Numbered from the stretch's first letter, positions 52,639 through 61,429 are shown. The stretch: 64,000 bases of DNA from a virus (IMGVR_UViG_3300034198_009894:62001-126000), one strand, 5' to 3'. Numbers and translations are program-made. The notes: generated by a model not told the origin, from the sequence alone.

Positions 52639-53040
52639 TTACTTTTCCGGGTTGGGTTCGTTAAAAGCGTCTGCTTCCTTTAGCTCAGCCTCAGTATGCT
52701 GCGGCTCCGCTTGTTTTGGCTTACGAGAGCGTACTGTTTTAGATGGCTGACTAATAGTCAGTGACTCTGATACAGAAGCTTGTACTGGCGCTGAAGCTAT
52801 TTCACTTCCTGGGGCTGGGGCGGTATTAGTACCAGCGACCGCACCTTTGTTTACAGTTGTACTATTGTAGTATGTGCTTACTCGTTTAGTAGCATCATTG
52901 ATGACATTACCGTCGCTATCAATAGTATCTCCGCGAGCGTTTACATTCATATTACCTACTGCTCTAACTTTTTCATTTTTAAGTGCTAGAGCAGCCATAT
53001 CAATGCTCTTGCCTAATGCTGATGTATATTTTCTACTCAT
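52639..53040 (-). CDS. Hypothetical protein, 133 aa, disordered C-terminus
   Basis: AAGGAG lies 8 nt before the ATG. The first 50 residues (SALGKSIDMAALALKNEKVRAV, then GNMNVNARGDTIDSDG) look like a conserved motif that I recall from T4-like aquatic phages. The remainder is rich in Thr, Ser, Ala, Pro and Glu and likely disordered (PAPGSEIASAP, RSRKPKQAEPQ), ending NEPNPEK. No function is recognised. It sits between the DnaE-like gene and the GroES-like gene. Confidence 0.72.
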   Translation of the reverse strand: MSRKYTSALGKSIDMAALALKNEKVRAVGNMNVNARGDTIDSDGNVINDATKRVSTYYNSTTVNKGAVAGTNTAPAPGSEIASAPVQASVSESLTISQPSKTVRSRKPKQAEPQHTEAELKEADAFNEPNPEK

Positions 53041-53043
53041 ATT

Positions 53044-53559
53044 TCATTCTCCTTTTAAGAATTCGTTGATGTCTAGTGAATAATAAATTGAATTTATTTT
53101 GTGTACTCCAATCAAATACAATACATAACTTGCTACACTGCTACCGCGGCCCACTCCCCAGACGATATTATTTGTTCTCATAGTATCTACTAAGTATTTT
53201 AGATACTGTAGTAGTGAGAAAGCATTGCGATCCAAATACATTAGTAGTTCTTCGCCAACTCGCTGACGCTCAGCATCAGTTTCACACTGTAGTAACACCC
53301 ATTCGGCTATATCTAAATTTTTATATTCGTCTGGCATTTTCCAGTTAGACTGACATTGTTGATCATAATGATCTGTACTTAGTGAATTAGATTCCCACTG
53401 AGTTAGTGATATCATATCAGTTAAGTCCAACTCGTTGTAGAGTTGGACCACGTTGAAATCAACCACACACTGTTTTGGACGCCATTCAGGGTCAATCATT
53501 AACTGATTTACCACATCATCTTCGCTTAGTATTACTTGACCGTGAACATCTACTCTCAT
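53044..53559 (-). CDS. DnaE/Pol III alpha-like fragment protein, 171 aa
   Basis: The C-terminal part reads YLKYLVDTMRTNNIVWGVGRGSS, then VASYVLYLIGVHKINSIYY and LDINEFLKG. This matches the segment of C-family DNA polymerase alpha around the conserved GRGSAAGS...GIT..DP..Y.L.FERFL. The protein ends immediately before the PDFDVDF motif that carries the catalytic aspartates, and it has no PHP domain, so it cannot be a polymerase by itself. Stand-alone proteins of this kind occur in T4-like aquatic phages. I chose the ATG at 53559 (MRVDVHGQV); a TTG at 53595 would add 12 residues. Neither start has a clear ribosome site, and the ATG lies in a small hairpin. The function is unknown, possibly DNA or nucleotide binding. 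Confidence 0.75.
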   Translation of the reverse strand: MRVDVHGQVILSEDDVVNQLMIDPEWRPKQCVVDFNVVQLYNELDLTDMISLTQWESNSLSTDHYDQQCQSNWKMPDEYKNLDIAEWVLLQCETDAERQRVGEELLMYLDRNAFSLLQYLKYLVDTMRTNNIVWGVGRGSSVASYVLYLIGVHKINSIYYSLDINEFLKGE

Positions 53560-53604
53560 AGAGAGTATGATACTAGTATCTACAGAACATATCAAGATAT
53601 TTGG

Positions 53605-53838
53605 TTATTTTATGTCTATTTTTTCGCCCAGTTGTTTAGATTTTTTATCTAGCATTTCCACTTGTCTTCTTCCATATTCTGCTTTGTAACTATTGAGTAC
53701 CATAATCAACTGATTCATCATCGGCTGATTATGCGTTCTACTAGCAAATAAAATTTTGCTTGATAAATTGCTAATAGTCTCTTGTAGCTCTTCAAGTGAT
53801 TTTTCAGATAAATCACCTACTAATGGATGTGTAATCAT
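53605..53838 (-). CDS. Small coiled-coil-like protein, 77 aa
   Basis: The sequence starts ITHPLVGDLSEKSLEEL and runs as one or two long helices (ISNLSSKILFASR, LIMVLNSYKAEYGRRQVEMLDKK), with heptad-like hydrophobics and a basic end. The HPLVGDLS opening recalls a short family in T4-like aquatic phages. No ribosome site is seen before the ATG, and it starts 3 nt after the upstream gene's stop. The function is unknown. Confidence 0.7.
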   Translation of the reverse strand: MITHPLVGDLSEKSLEELQETISNLSSKILFASRTHNQPMMNQLIMVLNSYKAEYGRRQVEMLDKKSKQLGEKIDIK

Positions 53839-53841
53839 AAT

Positions 53842-55014
53842 TTAAGAAGTGGGTGGGACATTGCCTATAATAATGTCGTTTGATCTTGCCACGCCAGTTC
53901 CAAACATATTCATTGACGCTTCCGATGTGTACAATCTTGTATAGAATCTTTCTCCTGTTTCTGGAGTCAAGCTGTCGGTGGCCAAAGTAATACTAAACGA
54001 AGCAGTATTATTATTGACTATAACACTTCCCCATGGAGGACTTGGAGACTGAGCATCTTGAGGGGATGCGCCATTTACGCCGAATGTAGTCCACCATAGT
54101 ACAGTTCCATTACTAACATTAGTGGTAGTAATACTAAATGTAATGGTTTGTCCTTCATCTACTTGAGTCCCGTCAGCAGGAGCAGTAAATTGATATGTCG
54201 GATTTAATGGAACTGGCGGAGGAGTAGGAGCTGGAGGTGCTGGAGTTGTAGTGAACGATGCCAACTGTACTTTTTTCCAGATCGCTGTAGTCCCATCATA
54301 GTTACCCACGCACATATAAAGATAGTTTCCGTCAATTGCCATAGTTCCTATCTTATCTCCAAATCTACCCACACTTGATGTTGGAGCTAAAGCAGACACT
54401 TGAAATGTTTTGCGTGGGCGATTTACTGGAACTATGGTTAGCGTTTCACCGCAATTTTTAGTGTAGATTATATAGTGTAGTTCAGTAACAGTATCGGGAA
54501 CAGTGACGCTAAAACCACCAGCAGTCTCGGTGTAATTTTCAATACTTAGTTTACTATCATCAAACTGAGCCGGAAAATTAATGACGCTTGAATTATTGGC
54601 AATCGGAACAGTTAATATCAAATGAGTGCTACATAATGGATATTCACCCGATATTGAACTCCACTTCATAAAGTTCAACGTTACATTTCCAGTAACAGTT
54701 CCGTAATGTACGTCTGCCTTTGATACGTCTACAGTTACTGTGCCACTCAGATTTGAACCTAAATTTTTTGCGGTTCTACTAAATCCTTGTGTTTGAGCAT
54801 TACTTATCAATCCGTGATTCATATCATTATCAAGCACAGTGCCGGACAATGAACTCTTTAGTATTGCCTTTGATTGTAGATCGCTCAATTCACTTGCGGT
54901 GATATCCAAATTGGTTTTTATTCCACTGAAATTATCTCTAAATCCCTGAGTGTTATTGTTAACACCGGGGACAGGATAATTTATATCAATAGACCCTGTA
55001 TTTATTGTACTCAT
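53842..55014 (-). CDS. Virion structural/fibre protein with Calx-beta-like tail domain, 390 aa
   Basis: The N-terminal signature INYPVPGVNNNTQGFRDNF, then IKTNLDITASELSDL, is one I recognise from structural proteins of T4-like aquatic phages. A middle beta region follows (SGTVTVDVSKADVHYGTV). Next is a unit with RFGDKIGTMAIDGNYLYMCVGNYDG, then a proline-rich linker (APPAPTPPPVPLNP). The last 110 residues (GTQVDEGQTITFSITTTNV, then SFSITLATDSLTPETGE) look like a Calx-beta-type domain often used as a stalk or carbohydrate-linked module. There is a weak ribosome site (GGGAA) and a GTAAATA motif upstream. Confidence 0.78.
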   Translation of the reverse strand: MSTINTGSIDINYPVPGVNNNTQGFRDNFSGIKTNLDITASELSDLQSKAILKSSLSGTVLDNDMNHGLISNAQTQGFSRTAKNLGSNLSGTVTVDVSKADVHYGTVTGNVTLNFMKWSSISGEYPLCSTHLILTVPIANNSSVINFPAQFDDSKLSIENYTETAGGFSVTVPDTVTELHYIIYTKNCGETLTIVPVNRPRKTFQVSALAPTSSVGRFGDKIGTMAIDGNYLYMCVGNYDGTTAIWKKVQLASFTTTPAPPAPTPPPVPLNPTYQFTAPADGTQVDEGQTITFSITTTNVSNGTVLWWTTFGVNGASPQDAQSPSPPWGSVIVNNNTASFSITLATDSLTPETGERFYTRLYTSEASMNMFGTGVARSNDIIIGNVPPTS

Positions 55015-55030
55015 AATTATTTCCCGTAAC

Positions 55031-55037
55031 TATTTAC
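55031..55037 (-). promoter_or_regulatory. Late promoter variant GTAAATA
   Basis: The motif lies 16 nt before the ATG of 53842..55014, just after the stop of the 1,511-residue fibre. Confidence 0.45.
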
Positions 55038-55038
55038 T

Positions 55039-58000
55039 TCACAGTATTACTGCTTCTATTTTTTTAACTTCATCCAACTCGCTTGACTCAATGGCTATAG
55101 CAAAAACATTACTGTAATCAATTACGTCAATGATTTCATTTACAGCATTAATTGAGATAGCGTAGCCATTATTGTGTGCTATCAATCTATCTCCTTTATT
55201 GACTTTGCCAATTACCTTTACTGGGACTCTACCCTTTAGTGCTACGTATATTCCATTTATTAAAGCAGAATTCATCATATAAGCTGGATTTTTACTTATT
55301 ACTCCAATAGCTTTATCTCTAAATGATGAAGCTGTTATTTCTGCTGCTCCGCCAATAGACACTACCGTTCCGTAATCATAGTTTTCATCGGACAAGTATT
55401 TCTCAGCTAAGTCGGCATACTGAGCGCTAGTAGCAACCCCGTTAAATTTTACAGCATTAAGCTCGCCGTTTGAATTTCTACAAGCAATACTATTTGCTGT
55501 TCCCACGCCGGCCGTATCTACTCTAGCTTCTCTCCAAGAATCAGTTGATATATCAACTACTTTAAGTTTTGTGACCGTGACGATTTGATTTGAATCTATC
55601 GTTAATCCATTTCCGATCTTGATTCCACCTAGAACACTATCCGTGGCAACTGGTAATTCATAAACAGATGAAGCAGCAACTGATATAACTCCGTTGGCAT
55701 CTATAGTTACATTGCTTCCCTGCTTGACACCACCAAGTGTAGATGAAGTAGCTATCGGTAATTCATAAACAGATGAAGCAGCAACTGATATGACTCCATT
55801 GGCATCTATGGTCACATTACTTCCCTGCTTGACACCGCCCAGCACTGAGCTAGTAGCTATCGGTAATGAATAAGGAGCAGCAACTGATATAACTCCGTTG
55901 GCATCTATAGTTACATTGCTTCCTTGCTTGACTCCACCTAATATGGATGAAGTAGCTATCGGTAATTCGTAAACAGATGGAGCAGCAACTGATATAACTC
56001 CGTTGGCATCTATAGTTACATTACTTCCCTGTTTTACACCACCCAGTACTGAGCTAGTAGCTATCGGTAATTCGTAAACAGATGGAGCAGCAACTGATAT
56101 AACTCCGTTGGCATCTATAGTTACATTACTTCCCTGAATAACTCCACCCAGTGTAGATGAAGTAGCTATCGGTAATGGGGGTGCTGACACCGCAGCAGAA
56201 ACCCATTCTGTTCCATTCCATTTTAAATAATCATTAGTTTGTTTATTTCCGGTAGATACATTTAACAACTCATCTAGTGAATCGCGTTGACGTATTAAAT
56301 AATTTGTCTGACTAATTATTGATCTAGCGTCAGTTTCCATCTTTGCTATTAATACTCTAGTAAAAGAACTAGGCAATTCTATATCGGACTTAAAAACGGT
56401 TACAGATGTTGTATCGTCATCATTTTTTAATACATAGATATAATTAATTGAATTAGCAGAAAGACTAATGCTCTGTGTTGGAATAGTAGTGTAGTACCCA
56501 CCTATAAATAGTGGGCACGTTGTAACATACGCAATTAATCCAGTAGCACTTTCAGTAGACACATAAATCTGGTTTCTAGGTTTACTACCTGTTAGCCACT
56601 CTAGTTCTGTTAGTTCTGTTTTAACCCCAGTTACATCTTTGGACGACAGAAATACCATAGAGTCATAATTACCGCTTGAAGCGGCTCTATAGTATCCTAG
56701 AGCAGTACTATATCCAAAGGATCCGCCAGGATAACCATTGGTTGATGTGTATCCTCCTGAGCCAGTAGATGTTTCAGCAAAGCTAGACACGTGAGAAGTA
56801 CTAACGATGTCCGAGCTAATTTCTATAGATGCCCAATAAAATGCTCTTCCGCCAACTACATTTATACCAAAATTTACTAATAACTTCCCGCTATTAGTTA
56901 ATAACGTCGGGCCACTAAATTCAATTTGATTGATATTGTCACCGCGATTTGTTTTACCGTAATCAATTTCTGTTTGAAAGACGGAATTTGTGTTTAGCGT
57001 CCAAGTACCATTGGTACACTTGGCCAAATAGCACATGCCGACTGAATCTTTAACTATGGCATAGTATTTGGGAGTGATAGTATTTGCGTCCCAGCAAATA
57101 TGAATCACAGTTATTCCAGATTTTCCATTAAGTGTGGTTGGTATTGATGGTACGATAATGTTTGTGTTTGTATAAGTTCTAGTGGCGCCCGTGCTGTTAA
57201 TAGTGTAAATTGGTTCATTTCCTACTATCCAACAGTAGCTTGGTGTAGTTCCAACCACCGTAGTTGAGAAATTGGTAATAGACCCATTATTTTTTATTAC
57301 AGCAGGAGCATTAGCTAAAGGATCTAAATTTATATCAGAATTACTTAATATCAACGTATCATTAGTTTGTCCCTGAGCCTTTGAGGCAAACTCAGTCTTG
57401 CTGAATGTAGTTTGTATAATTTTTGTTCCGTAAGTTACTGATCCTGCTGAAAAATACATATTATTGTCTATTACATAGACCGAATCGCTGTAAACATACT
57501 TGGACCAGGGAGACGCATCAATTATTCTTTCGGTAAAACTGGTATATCTAGCGGAATTGTTTATGCTTAATGTTTTGTAAGTGAACCCACTAGTGTGTGG
57601 CAAAACATATACATCTCCTATATCAGTTGAAGTCCACGTACTTCTAAATAATTGAAATATTGTTCCGCTATACTCATCTGTTACAAGAGAAGTGGAGTAG
57701 CCGGCGCCACCCAATCCCTGACTCATACCTCCGTTATCCGTATCCCACGTGGAGTCGCTTAACTGATTATATCTAAAAGTTCCAGATTTAATTGGAATTA
57801 AATTAACAGTAGTTCCGCTACCACTTTCTATCCAGGATTTTGGTATAGACCATGATATGTCAAGTGCTACACCCTGACCAACTGATGCTCCTGTGCTAGT
57901 GGTATATACATACCAGATATGAAATCTTTGATGAAAAGTTTCCGAAAATGAATTCCAGGTAAACCCATAAGAATTATTGGGCGCATATCCTAGTAAAGGC

Positions 58001-59574
58001 AAAACGTTTGGAGCAATTCTTCCTTGACCAGTGGTGTCGGAAGTGTTAACCATAGTGACTTTATCATACAACAGTTGAGAGCGTAGTAAAGAAAGATTAG
58101 CATCATACACTTTTAGAGTTACTGTATTAGTATCCGAACTTACGTCCGATACTAATATTCTATCGCCACTAGTAGTTGATACTAAAGAGAAATTGGTTCT
58201 GCTAGATAATGATGTTACGTCATAAGCAAGCGTCCAATCTCTCCACTTAGACGAACCGTATGTCTTTGCTATTACTATTCTAGTAATCGTTTCTGGTTTT
58301 TGAATTGTGGTTAGTTTTAAAACTATAAAATTAGTACCTAGATTTAAAACATCCTGAACCTTCTCATTAACATTTAAAAACGTGGCGCTTATGAGTTCAT
58401 TATCAAAAATTAAACTATCAGTACTTTTTATTCTATAAGCTTTAGCTACATTTCGTGATCCTACTGGAGTTGACGTAGAAAAGTAAAATACTTGATTTCC
58501 AGTTTTATCAACAAACATAAAATTGGTGGCGTTAAATGAGCCCTGAGAAAAATTAAAACTTCCATATACCGGGATATAATTCTCTTTTAGATACCCAGCA
58601 AACGGAGAAAAATTCAAAAAGTCCTTTATATCAGCGCTAGATACGGAAATGGTTCCGGTCGTTTCGTCAGTTGTAATTCTTTCTCCAATTCTTACTCCGC
58701 CCAATGTAGAACTAGTAGCTTTCGGTAATTCGTAAACTGGCGGAGCAGCAACTGATATAACTCCGTTGGCATCTATAGTTACATTACTGCCCTGTTTTAC
58801 ACCACCCAGTACTGAGCTAGTAGCTATAGGTAATGAATAAGGAGCAGCAACTGATATAACTCCGTTGGCATCTATAGTTACATTACTGCCCTGTTTTACA
58901 CCACCCAGTGTAGATGAAGTAGCTATAGGTAATGAATATGAATAGCTAGGAATGTTTAAAATATTTCCAGTAAGAGTGGATACTCCGCTACTTCCATTTG
59001 TAGTTAGAATAATTGGGCCTTGATAATCAGTACCCTCAACAGCAAAATCTATACTAGTTCCGTTACCTTTTAATAATCCGTTTACAGTGGTTGATATAGT
59101 TATTTCAGCAGTAGTTGAATTTTTACTCACAGTGCCAAAAAAACCGTTTTCATTTTTTATAGCTACAGTGTTAATATACCCAGCTGGATTAGATACAGAA
59201 TAGCCGCCCAAGTTTGATAGTGCCGTTGATGGCGAAGTTGCTCCGGTGCCGCCGTTTTCTACAGATATAGGATAATCAACTGGTGAGGTGACAGATAATA
59301 ATCCAAAGTCATCTACCGTTAATCCTTCACCAACTTTTATTGCCCCTAATGTGGTGGGACTCGCTATGCCAACAACACCGGTAGCACCACTGTGCTCAGT
59401 CAAAATTTCAGTAACATTAGGCCCATCTGAGGTTTCAGAATGAAGCGCGGGGTCATTTCCTATGTACAATCTTCTGGCATCGGTAGCATATCCAATCTCA
59501 CCAACGTCCAGTTGAGGCAAATTTTCATTTGCGCCTGTTCTTAATAAAATTTTGCTTATCTGTTTTATAGGCAT
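55039..59574 (-). CDS. Giant tail fibre with tandem repeats and central beta domain, 1,511 aa
   Basis: The N-terminal anchor is QISKILLRTGANENL, then LDVGEIGYATDARRLYIGN, followed by one GGTG unit. Two near-identical 33- to 35-residue repeats follow (LPIATSSxLGGVKQG, NVTIDANGVISVAAP) and a diverged third. A non-repetitive beta region of about 750 residues comes next (near residues 310-1070), with propeller-like strands but no clear Asp-box. After it comes a unit with LLNVSTGNK...YLKWNGTEWV and five more of the same repeats plus a diverged copy. The last 140 residues (ADLAEKYLSD, YGTVVSIGG, AIGVISKNPAYMMN, ALKGRVPVKVIG) form a C-terminal module known from fibres of aquatic phages. The central domain is a good candidate receptor-binding or enzymatic head. 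Confidence 0.85.
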   Translation of the reverse strand: MPIKQISKILLRTGANENLPQLDVGEIGYATDARRLYIGNDPALHSETSDGPNVTEILTEHSGATGVVGIASPTTLGAIKVGEGLTVDDFGLLSVTSPVDYPISVENGGTGATSPSTALSNLGGYSVSNPAGYINTVAIKNENGFFGTVSKNSTTAEITISTTVNGLLKGNGTSIDFAVEGTDYQGPIILTTNGSSGVSTLTGNILNIPSYSYSLPIATSSTLGGVKQGSNVTIDANGVISVAAPYSLPIATSSVLGGVKQGSNVTIDANGVISVAAPPVYELPKATSSTLGGVRIGERITTDETTGTISVSSADIKDFLNFSPFAGYLKENYIPVYGSFNFSQGSFNATNFMFVDKTGNQVFYFSTSTPVGSRNVAKAYRIKSTDSLIFDNELISATFLNVNEKVQDVLNLGTNFIVLKLTTIQKPETITRIVIAKTYGSSKWRDWTLAYDVTSLSSRTNFSLVSTTSGDRILVSDVSSDTNTVTLKVYDANLSLLRSQLLYDKVTMVNTSDTTGQGRIAPNVLPLLGYAPNNSYGFTWNSFSETFHQRFHIWYVYTTSTGASVGQGVALDISWSIPKSWIESGSGTTVNLIPIKSGTFRYNQLSDSTWDTDNGGMSQGLGGAGYSTSLVTDEYSGTIFQLFRSTWTSTDIGDVYVLPHTSGFTYKTLSINNSARYTSFTERIIDASPWSKYVYSDSVYVIDNNMYFSAGSVTYGTKIIQTTFSKTEFASKAQGQTNDTLILSNSDINLDPLANAPAVIKNNGSITNFSTTVVGTTPSYCWIVGNEPIYTINSTGATRTYTNTNIIVPSIPTTLNGKSGITVIHICWDANTITPKYYAIVKDSVGMCYLAKCTNGTWTLNTNSVFQTEIDYGKTNRGDNINQIEFSGPTLLTNSGKLLVNFGINVVGGRAFYWASIEISSDIVSTSHVSSFAETSTGSGGYTSTNGYPGGSFGYSTALGYYRAASSGNYDSMVFLSSKDVTGVKTELTELEWLTGSKPRNQIYVSTESATGLIAYVTTCPLFIGGYYTTIPTQSISLSANSINYIYVLKNDDDTTSVTVFKSDIELPSSFTRVLIAKMETDARSIISQTNYLIRQRDSLDELLNVSTGNKQTNDYLKWNGTEWVSAAVSAPPLPIATSSTLGGVIQGSNVTIDANGVISVAAPSVYELPIATSSVLGGVKQGSNVTIDANGVISVAAPSVYELPIATSSILGGVKQGSNVTIDANGVISVAAPYSLPIATSSVLGGVKQGSNVTIDANGVISVAASSVYELPIATSSTLGGVKQGSNVTIDANGVISVAASSVYELPVATDSVLGGIKIGNGLTIDSNQIVTVTKLKVVDISTDSWREARVDTAGVGTANSIACRNSNGELNAVKFNGVATSAQYADLAEKYLSDENYDYGTVVSIGGAAEITASSFRDKAIGVISKNPAYMMNSALINGIYVALKGRVPVKVIGKVNKGDRLIAHNNGYAISINAVNEIIDVIDYSNVFAIAIESSELDEVKKIEAVIL
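55673..56177 (-). repeat. Five tandem 99- to 105-bp coding repeats
   Basis: Units beginning at 55673, 55778, 55877, 55982 and 56087 encode near-identical 33- to 35-residue segments with LGGVxQGSNVTIDANGVISVAA. Unit spacing is 105, 99, 105 and 105 bp. Nucleotide identity is very high, with mostly silent changes. Confidence 0.85.
58745..58935 (-). repeat. Two further copies of the same coding repeat
   Basis: Units at 58745 and 58844 (99 bp apart) match those at 55673..56177 closely but lie 2.6 kb away, near the N-terminal end of the same fibre. Confidence 0.8.
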
Positions 59575-59595
59575 AGTATACTCATTGAATATACT

Positions 59596-59602
59596 TATTT
59601 AT
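59596..59602 (-). promoter_or_regulatory. Late promoter-like ATAAATA
   Basis: The motif lies 21 nt before the ATG of 55039..59574. No strong ribosome site is seen in this leader. Confidence 0.55.
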
Positions 59603-59604
59603 CA

Positions 59605-60318
59605 CTACGTTAATGTGTAATACTGCTCTACTCTTTTCCACCATAATGAACGATATTTTTCAAATTCATCGCCCTCAAGTATAAATTCCTGATACACGGG
59701 TTCAGTTAATAGCTTTTGTTGTTGATCAACTTCGGGCTTAACACACATTAAAACAACGCCGCGTTTTATATTTGTTCCGTGTATTTCATTATGAGCCTCG
59801 GAATAAGCCGCTAGTTGTAGAAAGTAATCGTCAATCCACTCACGCTTTTTTGGCTTGTTTGTTTGTTTAAAATCCAATATCGATTCTTTATTTTCGTGTA
59901 TACCAACACAATCGGTAGTACCAGCATATACTTCAGGAAAAAATAACGGAACCTCAATACCCCAATATTCAGTTACATTTAAAAGTCCCTGATTTATAAC
60001 TACATTTGCCATAGCGTGACTAGCCCAAGAAAAGGGATTCTGGTCTCGCTCTTTTATTTCTCCAGTTTTAACATAGTGCTCTAGATAGGCATGCATGCGA
60101 GTGCCGCGACTAGCAGCCTCGGTAGTAATTTGCTGAGCACGATCATTACCAACACGATTGCGCCACTGTTGTAGTATTTTCTTTTTTTCCTCTGGCTTAG
60201 TTGCTTCTAAAATAGTAGTAACGCTTGCTAACTTGTTTCCGTCAGGAGTGGAATAACGTCTTTGCCCATTAATGGTCTGACGATCTAATGGTTGATAATT
60301 AAATTTTGGATTGTACAT
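59605..60318 (-). CDS. PD-(D/E)XK nuclease (Cas4/RecB-like exonuclease), 237 aa
   Basis: I chose the internal ATG at 60318 (MYNPKFNYQPL). A longer start at 60336 would translate part of a hairpin. The core has RRYSTPDGNKLASVTTILEATKP, then a RGTRMHAYLEHYV helix. The nuclease residues follow: TTDCVG (first Asp), ILDFKQTNK (D-x-K) and DYFLQLAAYSEAHNE (motif IV-like helix with Q). This matches the PD-(D/E)XK exonucleases of T4-like aquatic phages, thought to act in DNA degradation or recombination. A TTGACA-like -35 and a weak -10 lie upstream. Confidence 0.82.
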   Translation of the reverse strand: MYNPKFNYQPLDRQTINGQRRYSTPDGNKLASVTTILEATKPEEKKKILQQWRNRVGNDRAQQITTEAASRGTRMHAYLEHYVKTGEIKERDQNPFSWASHAMANVVINQGLLNVTEYWGIEVPLFFPEVYAGTTDCVGIHENKESILDFKQTNKPKKREWIDDYFLQLAAYSEAHNEIHGTNIKRGVVLMCVKPEVDQQQKLLTEPVYQEFILEGDEFEKYRSLWWKRVEQYYTLT

Positions 60319-60322
60319 AGTA

Positions 60323-60352
60323 AAACAGCATAACATTTCTGCTATGCTGTTG
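60323..60352. terminator. Hairpin between 60367..60723 and the nuclease gene
   Basis: AACAGCATA pairs with TATGCTGTT and is followed by TTTT on the minus strand. It may end the upstream operon or occlude the alternative nuclease start at 60336. Confidence 0.55.
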
Positions 60353-60356
60353 TCAA
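60327..60356 (-). promoter_or_regulatory. Possible sigma70-like promoter for the nuclease gene
   Basis: TTGACA (60356-60351) and TATGCT (60332-60327) are 18 nt apart on the minus strand, upstream of the ATG at 60318. They overlap the hairpin at 60323..60352, so the call is tentative. Confidence 0.3.
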
Positions 60357-60366
60357 GTAATTAATT

Positions 60367-60723
60367 TTATATTTCTCGCTTTTTGGTAGCCCGTTTGGCC
60401 ATTTTTTCCAGAGTATCGGCTTGTTTTTCTTCCTCGTCTTGTTCCGAAGAAATATCGGTTGCTTGTTTTCCGTCCATGCCTTTGAAAACAATATCCCCGT
60501 CTTGTACACTATCAATAATATTGGACAATGGGGGTTTTTCAATCATCTTGACAAACATTTCTTCGTCAATGTCCAAGCCACGATCCTGTAATTGACCCAA
60601 TACAGTTTGTAGACTGTATGTGTTTTTATACCCGGTATCCTTAATACGATTTAACACCAGTCCGACAACGCCAGACAGTATAGTTTCGTCGCTGGTACCA
60701 AAGTCAAACTCATACAGTTTCAT
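60367..60723 (-). CDS. Hypothetical protein, 118 aa, acidic-basic C-terminus
   Basis: The ATG lies one base after the stop of the upstream gene. The N-terminal 75 residues (KLYEFDFGTSDETILSGVVGLVLNRIKD and LGQLQDRGLDIDEEMFVKMI) form a helical domain. The rest is charged (SSEQDEEEKQADTLEKMAKRATKKREI) and likely disordered. I recall similar short proteins in T4-like aquatic phages but cannot name a function. It is in an operon with putative structural or assembly genes. Confidence 0.7.
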   Translation of the reverse strand: MKLYEFDFGTSDETILSGVVGLVLNRIKDTGYKNTYSLQTVLGQLQDRGLDIDEEMFVKMIEKPPLSNIIDSVQDGDIVFKGMDGKQATDISSEQDEEEKQADTLEKMAKRATKKREI

Positions 60724-60724
60724 A

Positions 60725-61429
60725 TTATCTGCGCTCGCGACCTAAACTAGTTGGTCTTTCTGGCTCTTCTTCTGGTTCTTCGGGCAGTTCAGGTAGTTCA
60801 GGTAGTTCTTCACCCATATCTGGTTCTTCTCCTGGCATTCCTGGCATTTCGGGAGATTCTTCTCCTGGAGCAGCTGGCATCGCACCACCATCTCCGGTCA
60901 GACCGCCTAATGCTCCACTTACGGCTTCCTTCGCTGTCTTTACGGCTTCCTGTAAAGTAGTTAGAGCTTGACCAACGGCCGTATTGAACTGATCGGCGTC
61001 ACTTGATTGAAAGTCTGGAGAGTTTTTTATGCCCTCTACTACAGCATTCAATTCTTCAACATTCATCTTACTAACTTGTTCCATCATTTTTTGAATGTCG
61101 TCAATCATACTTTGAGCCGCAAGCAATACTTGAGATTTTTGAATCTCTTCATTTTCTATTACTATGCGAGTTTGTGATCTCAAGTCGCGCAAGTGACCAC
61201 TTAGCGCTTGTTCCATCATTAATAGTTTTAAATAAGCAGGATCGCGATGACTAGAATGTATTCTTGAACTTGCTTTAGACTCATTTATAAGAGAACGTAC
61301 TTTAGTAAGCATTGAATGAGTTTTTCTAATATCAAGCTGTTCTAAGTTCATATCGTATTTGAAATTTTCACGCAGCACTTTAGTTGCTAATTTGCTCTTT
61401 TTGTTTTCGCGCAGGTCGGTTAAGTTCAT
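60725..61429 (-). CDS. Helical protein with Pro/Glu/Gly-rich tail, 234 aa
   Basis: The first 165 residues are predicted helical, beginning NLTDLRENKKSKLATKVLRENF and continuing with long amphipathic stretches (SMIDDIQKMMEQVSKMN). From about 175 to the end the chain is low complexity, made of GGLTGDGG, PGEESPEMPGMPGEEPD and LPELPELPEEPEEEPE. It overlaps the upstream gene by 50 nt, yet AGGA 8 nt before the ATG supports this start. The acidic tail and its place suggest a core, scaffold or assembly role, but that is inference. Confidence 0.72.
   Translation of the reverse strand: MNLTDLRENKKSKLATKVLRENFKYDMNLEQLDIRKTHSMLTKVRSLINESKASSRIHSSHRDPAYLKLLMMEQALSGHLRDLRSQTRIVIENEEIQKSQVLLAAQSMIDDIQKMMEQVSKMNVEELNAVVEGIKNSPDFQSSDADQFNTAVGQALTTLQEAVKTAKEAVSGALGGLTGDGGAMPAAPGEESPEMPGMPGEEPDMGEELPELPELPEEPEEEPERPTSLGRERR

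Noticed and set aside
55673-56177. CRISPR-like array of regular repeats
   Set aside because: Units are 99-105 bp, in frame and translated as near-identical protein repeats, with no unique spacers.
60319-60336. Upstream ATG for the nuclease gene
   Set aside because: It adds only LCCFT-type residues encoded inside a hairpin; the ATG at 60318 gives the family-like start.
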